From positions 25,626,338 to 25,690,337 of the forward strand of contig CM060199.1 of the NCBI GenBank assembly GCA_030562195.1: DNA of 64,000 nt, read 5' to 3'. Below are positions 1-11,899 of this stretch, one piece after another (the stretch's first letter is position 1; every line of letters starts with the position of its first letter). The notes beneath the pieces are model-generated. The model was not told the origin of the DNA. It did no database searches and worked only from the letters and a program-made list of their open reading frames with translations. The translations under genes and the position numbers were made by a program. This stretch comes from Nipponacmea schrenckii. Taxonomy: Eukaryota > Mollusca > Gastropoda > Lottiidae.

Positions 1-3000
1 TTATATATTTTTGTAATGATGACTGAAAGAACTCGAGTGCCTGTAAAATGGCAATGAGTTCTGCAGTAAAAATAGAGGCTGCTGGTGGAAGAGATACAGA
101 CAGGACTTCGGATGGCGTCACCATCCTTGGACCCATCTGTATAGAAAGGAGAATAATCCCCATATTTAGTCCTTAATTCAAGAAATTTAGACTTGAAGAC
201 AATATAGCTTGTCTGTGATTTCTTATTGCTTGATAGACTAAAGTCTATCTGAAATGGAGCAATAGAACACGGTGGAGTTGTGGTCATAATGAAGTCCGCA
301 ATACTGTCGTGACGGATACCAGCCGCTGACAAAAGTGGTTGAATGCGGACTCCAAAAGAAGAAATTGTACGAGGCTGCTCAAAATAAGGACTAAATACGG
401 GGCGGTGAGCCGGATGGTATGGCAAAGATGCTATTTTAATAGCATACTGCAGTGAAAGTCTGTCACGTCTGTCGTACAATGAGGGTTCATTAGCCTCGAC
501 GTACAGACTTTCAACTGGAGTTGTGCGAAAAGCGCCTAAACTGATTATAAGGCCTTGGTTGTGTATGGTGTCAAGCTCTTTGAGGTAGGATGGACGAGCT
601 GAACCATACACCTGGCACCCATAATCGAGCTTGGATCGAACCAAAGCTCGATATAATCGGAGGGGGACCTTACGGTCAGCTCCCCAGTCAATGTTGGATA
701 AGACTCTCAGTATGTTGAGAGCTTTCAGACATTTTTTCTTGAGGATTTTAATGTGTGGACGGAAAGAAAGCTTGCTGTCAAATGTAAGACCAAGAAATTT
801 GAATTTCTGTACTACAGGAACGACAGCATTGTCAAAACGTAGCACTGGGTCAAGTTGCAAACCTCTTCTTTTACAGAAATGCATGCAGATGGTCTTGGAT
901 TCCGAAAATCGAAATCCATTATCAGTTGCCCATTGCTGTAGATTATTTAAGCAAAGCTGCAACTGACGCTCGATCGTCTGCATGTTAGTAGAACTGAAAC
1001 ACATCTGAAAGTCATCAACATACAGAGAGCCATCAACCCCCCGTTTAAGGCACGACGTGATGGAATTTATCTTGATGGAAAAAAGGGTAACGGATAATAT
1101 GCTACCCTGAGGAACTCCATTATCCTGAGGAAAAGGATCGGAAAAAATGGAGCCAAGTCGTACCTTAAACGTCCTATCATGTAGGAAATTGGAGATAAAT
1201 ATTGGCAATCTTCCTCTAAGACCAAAGTCAAAGAGATCACGAAGAATGCCATATCTCCAAGTAGTATAATATGCCTTCTCCAAATAAAAAAATATGGCTA
1301 CTTAATGGTGATTTTGGATGAAGGCGTCCCTGACGAACGATTCAAATCTAACGAGATGGTCAAGAATGCTCCTTTGGGACCGAAATCCAAATTGGAGGTA
1401 AGTAAGAAGATTGTTTGACTCGAGGTGCCAAACAAGCCTTCTAATGATCGTCCGTTCCATGGTTTTACAAATACAGCTGGTCAATGCAATAGGGCGGTAA
1501 TTAGTAGGATTCGTAGGATCCTTACCAGGTTTAGGGATGGGAATTATTGTAGCAATCCTCCAAGAAGGAGGAAAGACGCCGTCATCCCAAATCTGGTTAA
1601 ATATAAGTAAAAGTTTTTTTAATGTTGGGTAAGGAAGATGTTTGAGGATCTGATCATGGGCCTGTTTCAAATAATACTTTAATTCAGATATAGTAAATTT
1701 TTCGTTGTAATATTCCTCATTTTTAGATGCAAAATTTAACCTTTTCCTCTCTTCCCGGAGACGCACTCTCTGGAAAGCATCAGAGGAAAAGTTTGAGGAT
1801 GAATTGTATGAAAAATTACTTCCTAAGGAGTTAGCAATATCTGGAAGTGTGGTGAGCGTTGAGCCATCTACTTCTAGATGGTTCACAGATATTGTATCTG
1901 CTTTACCCTTGATCCTACGAATCCTATCCCAGACTAATTTGGAAGACGTACGACTGTTAATCCTTGACACGTACTCCTGCCATGACGACCTCTTTGCCTG
2001 GTGGATAGTCCGCCTGGCCTTGGCCCGTGCAATGCGAAAAGAGGCCATGTTGTCATCGGAAGGAGCACGTTCAAGCAGTCGTAAAGCACGATTACGTTCT
2101 TTCAGTGCTTTCTTACATTCTTCATTAAACCATGGTTTATTGAATCGTTTTGGAGTTGCCGAGGTTTTACGAATCGCCTGACCCGATACATCTTGTAAGA
2201 TGGTGGTAAATAGTTCCATCGGGTCTTCTGCTACATCTAGATCATCTTGAGGAAAAGAAGATATGCAAAGCGCCTCTGACAATTAGCTTTAGAGAGTTTC
2301 CATCTTTGTGGCCTGTTTACTGGTGACGGACCACTATTCTGTAGAATTACAGGATAATGATCACTGTGGCAGAGATCGTCGTGGACCTTCCAAGAATAAT
2401 CTTGAAACAAAGATGGTGAGCTAATTGTCAGATCTAGACGAGAAAATGTTTTTGTTCTTGAACAGAAATATGTAGGCGATTCGTCATTAAAGATACAAAG
2501 ATCGTTGTCATAAATGAAGTCAGCTATTAATTTTCCTCTGCTATTATCATTAGGACTACCCCAAAAAGAATGGTGACCATTGAAATCTCCGAGCAAAATG
2601 CAAGGAGAAGGAAGCTGGGCAACAAGGTCATCCAATTCTCTATGGATGGAACAGAGGGTAATAGACACGTGGAGTGTTACTCGCACGGCAATTACTTGCA
2701 GAGGAGAATTGAGTGTGACTTCGGACTGGGCAACGTTTCTATTGACAATAATAGAAACACGACCCGAGACCTTGTCATCACCAGTGCCATAATGGTGGTA
2801 GGAAACAAAGTGTTTGAATGGCACTATATGCAAATCCGTTGACCTGAGGAATGTCTCTTGGAGACAAATAGCCAACGGATTGTATTGTTGAATTAATAGC
2901 TGAACTTCATTAAGATTATGGCTTATAATGCAATGGAATTGTCGAGGTATATTATTTCAGCTATTAATTTTCCTCTGCTATTATCATTAGAACTACCCCA

Positions 3001-3405
3001 AAAAGAATGGTGACCATTGAAATCTCCGAGCAAAATGCAAGGAGAAGGAAGCTGGGCAACAAGGTCATCCAATTCTCTATGGATGGAACAGAGGGTAATA
3101 GGCACGTGGAGTGTTACTCGCACGGCAATTACTTGCAGAGGAGAATTGAGTGTGACTTCGGACTGGGCAACGTTTCTATTGACAATAATAGAAACACGAC
3201 CCGAGACCTTGTCATCACCAGTGCCATAATGGTGGTAGGAAACAAAGTGTTTGAATGGCACTATATGCAAATCCGTTGACTTGAGGAATGTCTCTTGGAG
3301 ACAAATAGCCAACGGATTGTATTGTTGAATTAATAGCTGAACTTCATTAAGATTATGGCTTATAATGCAATGGAATTGTCGAGGTATATTATTTTTTGGA
3401 TGCAC
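1..3405 (-). pseudogene. LINE ORF2: endonuclease, reverse transcriptase, RNase H (broken)
   Basis: Read right to left, the endonuclease comes first with the QE, LLGDFNGH, SRLDL and SDHYP motifs of APE-type nucleases. The RT follows, with the YRPIALTS region near 1520, GVPQGS near 1105 and the catalytic YVDD at 1011-1022. RNase H is last; its TDGSK motif lies near 120-140 and a conserved AEL block near 50-60. Lesions: a 437-bp duplication inside the endonuclease, a frameshift near 2280 between endonuclease and RT, and a TAA stop at 1302-1304. In RT motif A both expected Asp codons read Tyr (FFYLEKAYY, about 1266-1292). The protein would nick target DNA, copy the RNA and degrade it from the hybrid; this copy cannot. 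The end is cut by the window edge. Confidence 0.88.
2520..3393 (-). repeat. 437-bp tandem duplication inside the LINE endonuclease domain
   Basis: Bases 2520-2956 and 2957-3393 are direct copies, 437 bp apart, differing at only a handful of positions (for example near 2553/2990, 2663/3100 and 2842/3279). The copied block covers the N-terminal part of the endonuclease, from before the QE motif through LLGDFNGH, so the protein would begin its nuclease twice. Only copy 1 runs on into the rest of the domain. Confidence 0.93.
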
Positions 3406-3407
3406 CG

Positions 3408-4506
3408 TCAGGGTGGTTTAAATAGACTACGAGGTTTGCGGCAAGGGGGGTTGAAGACTTCCGCATCAACCTCTGAAGTCTCCATATCTATACTATCAGA
3501 TATGGCAGACTTCAAAAGATCCCTTCCTCCCTTTTTGGAGGAAGAGGATCCATGCTTTTTGTAGGCTTGTCATAAGAAAGACTTTCGCTACGTTTTGCCT
3601 TGGACTGTTTACGGCTGAACGTCCTTGGAAGGCTGACTAAACTACTATCATCAGTACAGTAGCGAAAGTCTTTCCAGAAGGTGTAGATGGGGCTTCCCCT
3701 TCTACAACCTTCCGCGCTTCGGGATAGGAAACTTTGGTTTCCACCTTTACTTTTTGGATATGCTTCTCCAATTTCCACTTAGGGCAGTCCTTGGAGAAAG
3801 CGACATGGTTTCTATTACAGTTGCAACAGCAAGGAGTATCACTACAATCCTTGCTGTCGTGCCCGGATTTGCCACAACGCGCACATCGCAACGAACTCTT
3901 GCAAGTCCGAGTTCCGTGCCCGAAGCGCTGACAATTATAACACCTGGGAGGGTAAGGAATAAATGGCGATACCTTGATATTTAAATATCCTACTTTTATT
4001 TCTGATGGTAAATTTCTTCTGTCAAAGAGAAGAATGAATGTATTTGTTGGAATTAATTGGCCGTCACGACGGATAGATATGCGATCGACGTTCGTGACTC
4101 CAATATCTTTTAATTCTTCCTTCATTTCATCTGAAGAACAACCACTAAGGTCAGGGTGCCGTACAACACCCTTAGAGGAGTTCAAAGAGAAATGAGGTGA
4201 GACAGTAATAGGAATATTTACTAAAGATGTTGATTTTAAAATGAGTTCAGAATGGATCTTACGGTGACATTCAAATAATAAAGAGCCATTACGAAGTTTT
4301 TTGATGGATTTGGGCTCACTAGCCAAACCAGCTATTCCTTTGGCGATAGCAAATGGTGACAATGATGCCAAAGACCTCTCGGGGTCACTACTATTGATGA
4401 CATGAAACCGAGGCCAGGAATCACTAGACGAGCTAGATGATTCAGTAAATTCTGCCTCGGTTAGCCTACGTTTATTGTTTTTTTGGTTAGGGTTAAATGT
4501 AGCCAT
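3408..4506 (-). pseudogene. LINE ORF1: gag-like nucleic-acid-binding protein with CCHC knuckles (frameshifted)
   Basis: The ATG at 4506 opens a 289-codon frame. A serine-rich start is followed by a middle domain typical of Jockey/I ORF1 proteins, then zinc knuckles beginning CYNCQRFGHGTRTC and CARCGKSGHDSKDC and a third Cys/His cluster. Such proteins bind element RNA and form the RNP with ORF2. The frame ends early near 3640, but homologous-looking sequence continues in another frame to a TGA at 3408-3410, just before ORF2, so I infer one or two frameshifts near 3660 and 3540. The initiating region lies directly downstream of the 512-bp 5' region. Confidence 0.82.
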
Positions 4507-5018
4507 GAAGAATAATGAGGATTCATCTCCCGAGACCCCCGACCACGACCTCCGCGCAGGCTCGGCGCGGGACTCCAGCGCCAGCGCCCTAGGGGTAATC
4601 GGGAGATATACTCAGATAAAAAAAAGAGTAAAAGCTCTGAATGGAGCAAATAAATTCCGAACTTTTATTTCTTTTTCTACCCAATTGACCCAAGCCGCTG
4701 CTTCTGATTCGGTGAAATGAACTGAAGGATAAGAATATATTCTGTGATTAGAAAAAAGTGTTATCTGTTCTGACCACCGACTCATTGGCTCAACACGACA
4801 AGCCGATTGACCAGCGTGGGCCACACTTGCCACCCGTCTAGGAATCCCCTGGCCCAAAGTGATGTATTGGGAAGTATGTTACCCTCAACCACCAGGAGTC
4901 CATTCAAAACCGACACGGGTCGCACCTCACGTCAAACGAGGAGCCCCAATTCAGTCGCCTTTTACGACACGCTATGGGGGACGGTGAACCTATTCTTAAC
5001 CCCGGTCCACTGGGGGGA
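4507..5018 (-). other. 5' region of the LINE
   Basis: About 510 bp between the ORF1 start and the 5' junction, with no ORF. The terminal stretch is GC-rich compared with its surroundings and, on the minus strand, shows short self-complementary pieces: CCCC/GGGG around AGTGGACC, and GTCG/CGAC around TAAAAGG. I infer the internal promoter lies here, as is usual for such elements. A structured 5' RNA is possible but unproven. Confidence 0.6.
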
Positions 5019-5475
5019 AATCTGTACGAAACTTCTTATGTTATAAGTAGAGTGATGCTTACACATATAAGTTTTTGTTATTTTAGTTGTTATAAAGGTT
5101 TTTCCTTACATCTTTTTGAGCATGGCAGCGATGATGACTACGTCATTATAAAAAGTATTGGCGTCCTCATCAATGACACTATTCAATATTGAAATAACAG
5201 CAGCAATGGCTAGATGAATAGTTTCTTCAACCTTCTCTTCCATCTGCATCGTGTAATCAACAAAGAAAATATTAAGAAAAACAAATGCGTAGAAATATCA
5301 CAATTCTTTTCATTACTGCGTAACTGCGTTAGATCTTTATTTACTACAATTACGGCAATATGACAATATTTCAATGCTGTCATTGCAATTATCCACTACT
5401 ACAGACTGTTTACGACACCAAGAGGACAAATAATTCAAACTTCCTCTGCTTTCAAAATGTAGAAACAATATTTAT

Positions 5476-6863
5476 TTATTTGAGCGATTTAGAAATACCT
5501 CCTCTTTGTTGACATACGCCATATTGAAATAAATCCGGCCATTCGATTGCGTATCTTAATCTGTAATCAGGAATTTCAAACTCCTCTACCGGAACAGTCA
5601 CAATCGAAACTGCCCTAATACGATCTTTCACCTTTACGGCTAACGTTGATGGTAACATAGTTCAAGCAGTTAAAAAATATCCAAAAGGTTGTTCCCATTT
5701 TTGGGTGATTCCACGTACCATAAAAACACAAGCATAATTGACAATATTTTGATCTAGAGAAGAAGAGACACCGTTCGTTCAAAGACATTTTGTCATAAGC
5801 AACCACAACATATTTCCCTTCACTTTTCAGCACTTTTGACTGTTCTTCAAATGCTATCAGAACAGGTTGATGGAAACCTTGCTTGATGTGTAGGGAATTG
5901 AGAGTCTTATGGAGTGGATAATCACATTCAATTGTAGAGCAAATGTCTTAACATCATCAGGCCAACGAATTCCTCGATTACGCTTATACGAAAAGTTAAT
6001 ATGGTGACAAAGAAATTTATGAGCAGCTGGAGAAAGGTGATGTCTTAATCCCGAAATGAGTTTTGGTTTGGTAACCACATGTCTGGCAATAAGTTTAGAT
6101 CGTAAACGTTTTTTTTTTTTTTTAGGCTTTTGATGGTCTCATATAGCTGATTAACATCTATATTCAAATCAGTAATTGTTGTAATTGATTTCTCGGTCTC
6201 TTCTTAAATTTATGAAATTAAAAAAGGAAAAAAAGAGATTAAATGAGGTAGATAAGTACAAATCAATGCTAAGAATTGGTCATGGAAACTGATACAATGC
6301 AGGACTGTCCAAAACAGAAAATAAAGCTGTCATATTATGTGATTTGAACAAGTTCAAGTAATTATTCGAACCGCAGACAATACAATACCGTCAAAAGGAG
6401 CTGTAAAAAAAATCCCTCACCTTGCGGTTGAATGGATGATTCAGATTCTAGGAAAGATCGTTTCAGTGTCCACCTGTCTTCTGATACACGTTTTGGCGGG
6501 TTGGTGGCATCAACAAGAGTGGGAACATTCATTCTTTTCAGTCGACTTGTTCTGAAATTAACACAAAAATCAGGAGTAAAAATGAAAACAAAAACTCAAC
6601 ACAAATAAAATTGTTATATCTTTTCACCTGATAGGTACACTACTATTATAGTTGTTATATGTAGTTTTTTCTTTTTTTTGATGAAAAGTGGGGGGGGGGG
6701 TGGAAAAATCAATCAATGACATGTTTTACCTATCCTAAGGGTTCATGAACTGGCTGTCCTGAAAAAGTGCAGAGCACAGACGACGATGTTTTAGTTCATC
6801 TGGAGTCTTTTTTAGCATATCCTGTCGACGTATGTTGATCACCCAACCATTACATCTGCAACA
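5476..6863 (-). pseudogene. P-like transposase, copy A (decayed)
   Basis: Minus-strand exons. At 6740-6863, after a TTGCAG acceptor, comes the second half of a THAP DNA-binding domain (NIRRQDML..LCS..F..SQF). Around 6430-6555 is a linker exon (MNVPTLVDATNPPKRVSED). Near 6110-6190 is a coiled-coil-like piece. At 5930-6078 is the LSPAAHKFL..IRWPDDVKTFALQL block typical of P-element/THAP9 transposases. From 5833 to 5476 lie parts of the catalytic domain, including VVVAYDKMSL and YGTWNHPKMGTTFW. Compared with copy B, a stretch of about 65 bp near 5770 is missing and about 50 bp near 5858-5908 is extra, so it is not functional. P-type transposases cut and paste DNA using an RNase H fold. Confidence 0.75.
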
Positions 6864-7240
6864 AGATATAAATTATCAAAGCAAACTAAAATAGCCATTG
6901 ATCAAATTAATGTTATCAGGTTTAAAATACTAATCATAATGCACAGCAATTGTAGATCCAAGCCTCCTGGTTTGCATTAAGACTATGAGATTAATCAAGA
7001 GTGTGAATATCTTTATTTTTCTTAAGCTATATTATGTGCTAAATAAGCAAGTACACTGTAAAAAGTCCATGTTAAAAAACAAGAAATAACTGTTAAAAGT
7101 TACAATTTCGTGTGTTAAAAAACAAACTTATGTTAATTTGTGTAGATAAAATGTATTTTAACATTTTTGTAAAATTCGAAATTTTAACCATTTTTTTCGT
7201 GTATATTAATAATAATCTGAAGTTTAATGTTAGTTTACAC

Positions 7241-7465
7241 ACACGCAGTAATTTTACAACACACGCTGTATTCTCACAACACACGCTGTAGTCTTACAAC
7301 ACACGCTGTATTCTCACATCACACGCTGTAATCTCACAACACCCCCTGTAGTCTTACAACACACGCTCTAGTCTCACAACATCCCCTGTAGTCTTACAAC
7401 ACACGCTGTAGTCTCACAACACCCCCTGTAGTCTTACAACACACGCTGTAGTCTTACAACACCTG
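7241..7465 (+). repeat. Subterminal 20-bp tandem array of the CACTA-like element
   Basis: About eleven units of 20 bp, consensus ACACGCTGTAGTCTTACAAC with a CCCCCTGTA variant, spaced exactly 20 bp. CACTA elements commonly carry short subterminal repeats bound by transposase; I infer that role here. A weaker motif, TGTTACCGTTTTGAC, recurs about four times at 8090-8200. Confidence 0.85.
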
Positions 7466-8672
7466 CACACATGAATTCACTTCATGAATTACCTTTTCAG
7501 TCATAAAACCGACAAAGTAGCCTTATAAAAATAAAGTTAGTCCACTTTTTTCCAATTTGTTAATTTAAATTCGAAGGCTATTATAAAACTGAAAATTTCT
7601 ACCAAAGAAAGAAACCATAGACCTATGCATGACTCTGCTAAATTTTGTAGAAGACAAGTTTTGTCAAGGTGTCTGCATTTTGAGGTCTAAACATTCTCTT
7701 CTGATCTTATTCTGAAGTAAAACAAATTCCATTGCTATTGCTTTCAAAGCAGGTTTGGTTATTTTGAGACACTCAGCATTTATAAAACTCGATATTATAA
7801 TTTGCATTTGAAAAAGGAGAAAAAAATATAGTAGTTGGTATCTGTTCATAAAATGGATCGTTTTATCGTGGAATAGTATTGACAATATATAGAACTGTGC
7901 AGCTCGACAATAGGCCTACAAAAGTTTTAAGGTTTGGTCAAGGAACTAGTTATAATTAGGCCTAGGCCTATAGCCTACTTGAAAATGTCGATCGAATGAT
8001 CTGGTTTGCTATGTTTTGCAAAACAGGATATTCATGTAGGCCTATTGTTAATTTTTGCTATGGAAGAAAATCTGTTAACATTTTAATTATCTGTTACCGT
8101 TTTGGTCGACTTGTTGGCGTTTTTACCGAAAAATATTGTTACCGTTTTGACAAATCTGTTACCATTTAATAAATTAATTTTGTTACCGTTTTGACCTGTA
8201 ACCGTCTTAAATGGATACCGAATGAAAATAAAATAAAATAATGGAATATGTATAGCTATCAGAATTAAGGCCTATGTTGGTGTGCCTTATAAGACAGGTT
8301 CTGGACAGCGTGGACAATTCAACGCGGTTGTTGTTCTGCTTAGATTATTCTGAACGGCGAAACGAGCGGGACTGCTTTAATTGCGTCATATCCTCCTGTT
8401 TGGCGCCCTTTTGTCAGCTGATCACTTGTGGAAAAACTGCTGAACCATCGAAACCACTTTGAATCACGCGTGATGCAAGTAAGTCTTCATTCTTTTTCTC
8501 CACGTTAGGCCCTAGTATGTATGTGTATTTTTAATTCACTTGTGACATCTTAACTTATAGTTTAAGTATTGTATCACTGATTTCATAGCAGGTTATAAGT
8601 GCTAGTTTTTTTGTATTTTTAATTCATTTGTGATATCTTAGCTTATAGTTTAAGTATTGTATTACTGATTTC

Positions 8673-11279
8673 ATGGCAGGTTACAAGTGCCAGTTTTGTG
8701 CCAAAGAACTAGGTAGTGTTAAACAGTATTTAAGTCATTATAAGCTCCATAAGAATGTAAAGAATATTGTATTCCCATGTTGTTTTCGTTTGTGTAAAAG
8801 GGATTTTGTCAAATATTCCTCATTAAAATGCCATATTACTAGGGACCATATCCAAACTTCAATAGAAAATAGACATTTACAAAATCATCAACAAAATGAT
8901 GTCTTTGTTTGTAGCATTTAAAGTTGTAAAAAGGAAATAGAGAATCTTAAAGAATTGATCCCTTATTGTAAACAGCATATTAGCCCATGCCAATCCATGC
9001 CATGCCCCCTTCTAGGCTGTAATGGAGTCTTCACTAAACAATCATCCTTTACTTCACATATATCCAGGAAACATAAATCACCTTTCAGTGGTTTTAAAGA
9101 TTTGTTTAGACAAAATAGTGCTACTTGCAGCTGGTACTGAAATAGAATGTACTGAAATAGAACAATCTGAATTTTGTGATTCTAATGAAGATTTGTCAAA
9201 AGGTTTTATTGATTCTCTAGCTTTGTATTACATGAAACTTGAGGCTGTCCATCTCATACCAATTAGTACTATCAATTCCATAATGACTGATGTATATGAT
9301 TTGCACTCGTTGTCCATAGACATAATACTTAAGAATGTTGATTTTGAAAAAAGTTTAAGAATTAATCAAATTAGGGACCATGATGTTTTTAGCAAAGAGA
9401 TAAATAGTGATCAAGCAAGATTCAATACAGATTTTAAGCGTAAGAGTTTTTTTAGACAGAAATTTAGATATGTATCTCCTGTTGAGCTCTTCTTGGGGCT
9501 CGATGAAAACAATAAGAGATGTATATATCACTATGTTCCAGTGAAAAAAATGTTAAGGGCATTGCTTGAAGACAAAGTTGTGCTTGAACAGATAAAAAAA
9601 CCATTGGTGTCCGAGACCGATGTCTATGCAGATGTAACTGATGGTGAAAGCTTTCAAAATAATGAGTATTTTGTAAAGAATAAGGATGCTTTAAAATTAA
9701 TGTTATATCAGGATGCTTTCGAAATAGTCAATCCCCTTGGTTCTGCCAAAAAAACATTTAAATTAATTGGATTTTATTTTACTTTGCTAGATATATATCC
9801 ATATAATAGGTCGAAGGTTGATCCTTTGCAACTAATAATTTTGTGTCGTGAGAAAGACTTTCTTTATTTTGATAATGGCAAGGTAGTTTTAGAAAGATTG
9901 ATGAATGAAATTTAGGAACTTTCTATAGGACTTACTGTTAATGGGATGTTCATAAAGGCGATTGTTGTGAATGTTTTAGGAGATAATCTTGGAAGCCATT
10001 TTATTGGTGGATTTTGTACCAATTTTTCAAGTGGGGAATATTACTGTAGATATTGCCTATTGACTAAAGATTCCTATGAACAGAATCCGATGCATATCCA
10101 TACTGCTGAACTGAGAAATGTGGAAAATTTTGACGGTTCAGTTAAATATATAACAATGAATAATGTTAGTAATCACAATGGGATTAAATGTGACAGTCTT
10201 TTAAATGTCCTTCATGGGTTACATGTTTGCAATCCTGCCCTGCCACCTTGTCTGGGTCATGATTTGTTTGAAGGTGTGATAAAGTTTGACTTGGCACTTC
10301 TTTTGAATAATTTAATTAATGTTAAGAAGTGGGTTAGTTTGAAAACTTTAAATTTTTGTATTTCTACATTAAAGTATGTTGGTAATGATTTAGAAAACAA
10401 GCCAGTACCAATAAAGGCCAAATGTGACAATATAGGGGGACATGCAGTCCAAATATGGACTCTTTTAAGGTTGTTGCCTATAATTCTATCAGATTATGTT
10501 AAAAACCCTGAGGATGATGTTTGGAGAGCAATATTACTCTTAAGACTTGTCACAGAATATTTGTGTTTTCTACAAATCAAATTGGAATTATCCAGCAACA
10601 TTTAGATGATTATATTACAATGAGAAAGTCTTTGTTTCCGTCGGTAAAATTGAGGCCAAAGCACCATTATGTACATCATTATCCTTATTTAATTACACAG
10701 TTTGGGCCATTGATGAGAGTTTGGACCATGAGATTTGAATCCAAACACAGCTATTTCAAACGATGTGTAAGAAGTACAAAGAACTTTAAGAATGTAACTA
10801 AAACTTTGTCTGAAAAGCATCAACTTCTGCAGGCTTATTATTCTGTAGGCTCATTATTTCAAACAAAATCTTTTAATGTTGAGGATGCAGAGATATTTTC
10901 TAAAGATACTGTTGGGTCTGACATGTTTAAGATAATTAATAAAAGCTTAAATAGTGCAACCTCTATAACTCATTCCAAAAATGTTACAATGTGTGGTTAT
11001 TCCATCAAAAGTGGCAACTGTATCATCCTTAATAATAATAGTTTTGAAAGTCCAAGATTTGGAAAAATCTTGTTTTTTCTTGCAGTTAATGATTCTGATT
11101 TAAAAGTTGTCTGCAGGCATCAGAGTGCAATAAGATCAAACCTAGGTTTATATCAATTAGATTTCCTATCTGGAGAAATAGTTGTGGTTGATGCAAGTGA
11201 GGTGCTAGATATGTGTCCCTTAAATCTTTATAAGAATTTCATTGCTTTAAAGAATTACCCAATTAATATGTGGAATTAG
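8673..11279 (+). pseudogene. CACTA-like transposase with N-terminal zinc fingers (broken)
   Basis: The ATG at 8673 starts three C2H2 fingers (CQFC..HYKLH; CCFRLC..HITRDH; CPLLGC..HISRKH). The transposase follows, with the block FEIVNPLGS..KLIGFYFTLLDI near 9720-9790, HDLFEGVIKFDLALLL near 10258, a WTLLRLLPIIL block near 10455 and LRPKHHYVHHYPYLI near 10650, ending at 11279. These blocks are typical of animal EnSpm-type transposases. Lesions: TAA at 8919-8921, a frameshift near 9110-9130, TAG at 9913-9915 and a frameshift near 10560-10580. Codons continue sensibly across both stops, so they look like simple point mutations. The zinc fingers probably contact the subterminal repeats. Confidence 0.78.
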
Positions 11280-11730
11280 GTTAAGTGCTTCAATATCAAA
11301 AAACTATTTTATGAGACATGTCTTTTCTTTTTTTCGCAAATATGGAAAGGTTACCTTGCCTTTTTGTTGTATAAGTGTTTTCAAAAATTTGAAACTGTTT
11401 TTATTTCATTTGATTTCTGTGAAATTATTTCATTTTGTATATCACTTTTCTAGTTATCTTTTTTTGATTAAAAAATATAGACCATTGATATTTTTTGTTT
11501 CATTATCTTGATTATGTATATTTACAATATAAATGCATCCATAGCATAAATGCAGAATTGATGCATACCCCTGTGTTAAAGGGGAATGTCCTGCTAAAAA
11601 TTTTAAATCCATAGGAAAACATTCTTTAATGGTAATTTTACAAAACCTTGTTTCGGTTTTGAACACCTTTACCAAGTAACAAGTTTAAACATATATTCCT
11701 GCTGAAAAACATATCAACATGTAAATAATA

Positions 11731-11899
11731 TTTACAGAAATCCTGTACATTAACATCAGAGTGAATAAAAACCATTACAGAAATAGTGTAAATTAACATC
11801 AGAGTGAATAAAAAACCTTACATAAAAATCCTGTACATTAACATCTGTGTGAATATAAACCTTTACAGAAATCATGTAAATTAACATCTGTGTGTGAAA
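11731..11899 (+). repeat. Right subterminal array, about 43-bp units
   Basis: Four imperfect units of 42-44 bp built on TACATTAACATCAGAGTGAA, close to the right end of the CACTA-like element. It differs from the 20-bp array at the left end, so the two ends are asymmetric. No gene between 11280 and 12029. Confidence 0.75.

Larger units (their letters stand above)
1..5018 (-). mobile_element. Non-LTR retrotransposon, I/Nimb-like, 3' end outside window
   Basis: Minus-strand LINE with the order 5' region (4507-5018), ORF1 with zinc knuckles, ORF2 with APE-type endonuclease, reverse transcriptase and C-terminal RNase H. That domain order, with an RNase H after the RT, fits the I superfamily (I, Nimb and relatives); the clade is inferred from architecture only. 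The 5' junction near 5018 is defined by comparison with the paralogous sequence at 12824, where AAATCTGTACG continues into other DNA. The 3' end lies left of base 1, so no tail or target duplication can be checked. The copy is dead: an in-frame stop, frameshifts, catalytic substitutions and a 437-bp internal duplication. Confidence 0.88.

Noticed and set aside
631..966. Plus-strand frame of 111 codons
   Set aside because: Antisense shadow of the LINE reverse transcriptase, whose YVDD motif follows directly on the minus strand.
2570..2842. Identical 90-codon plus-strand frames at 2570 and 3007
   Set aside because: Antisense shadows of the duplicated endonuclease block.
6680..6710. Poly-G run as a possible regulatory or quadruplex site
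   Set aside because: The paralogous copy at about 14512 has a longer run; it is simple length variation with no context.
7241..7465. CRISPR-like array
   Set aside because: Units are contiguous 20-mers without unique spacers, in a eukaryotic transposon end.
8274..8462. 62-codon frame with several Cys near the CACTA transposase
   Set aside because: No spacing that fits a finger and no conserved block; could at most be a 5' exon.
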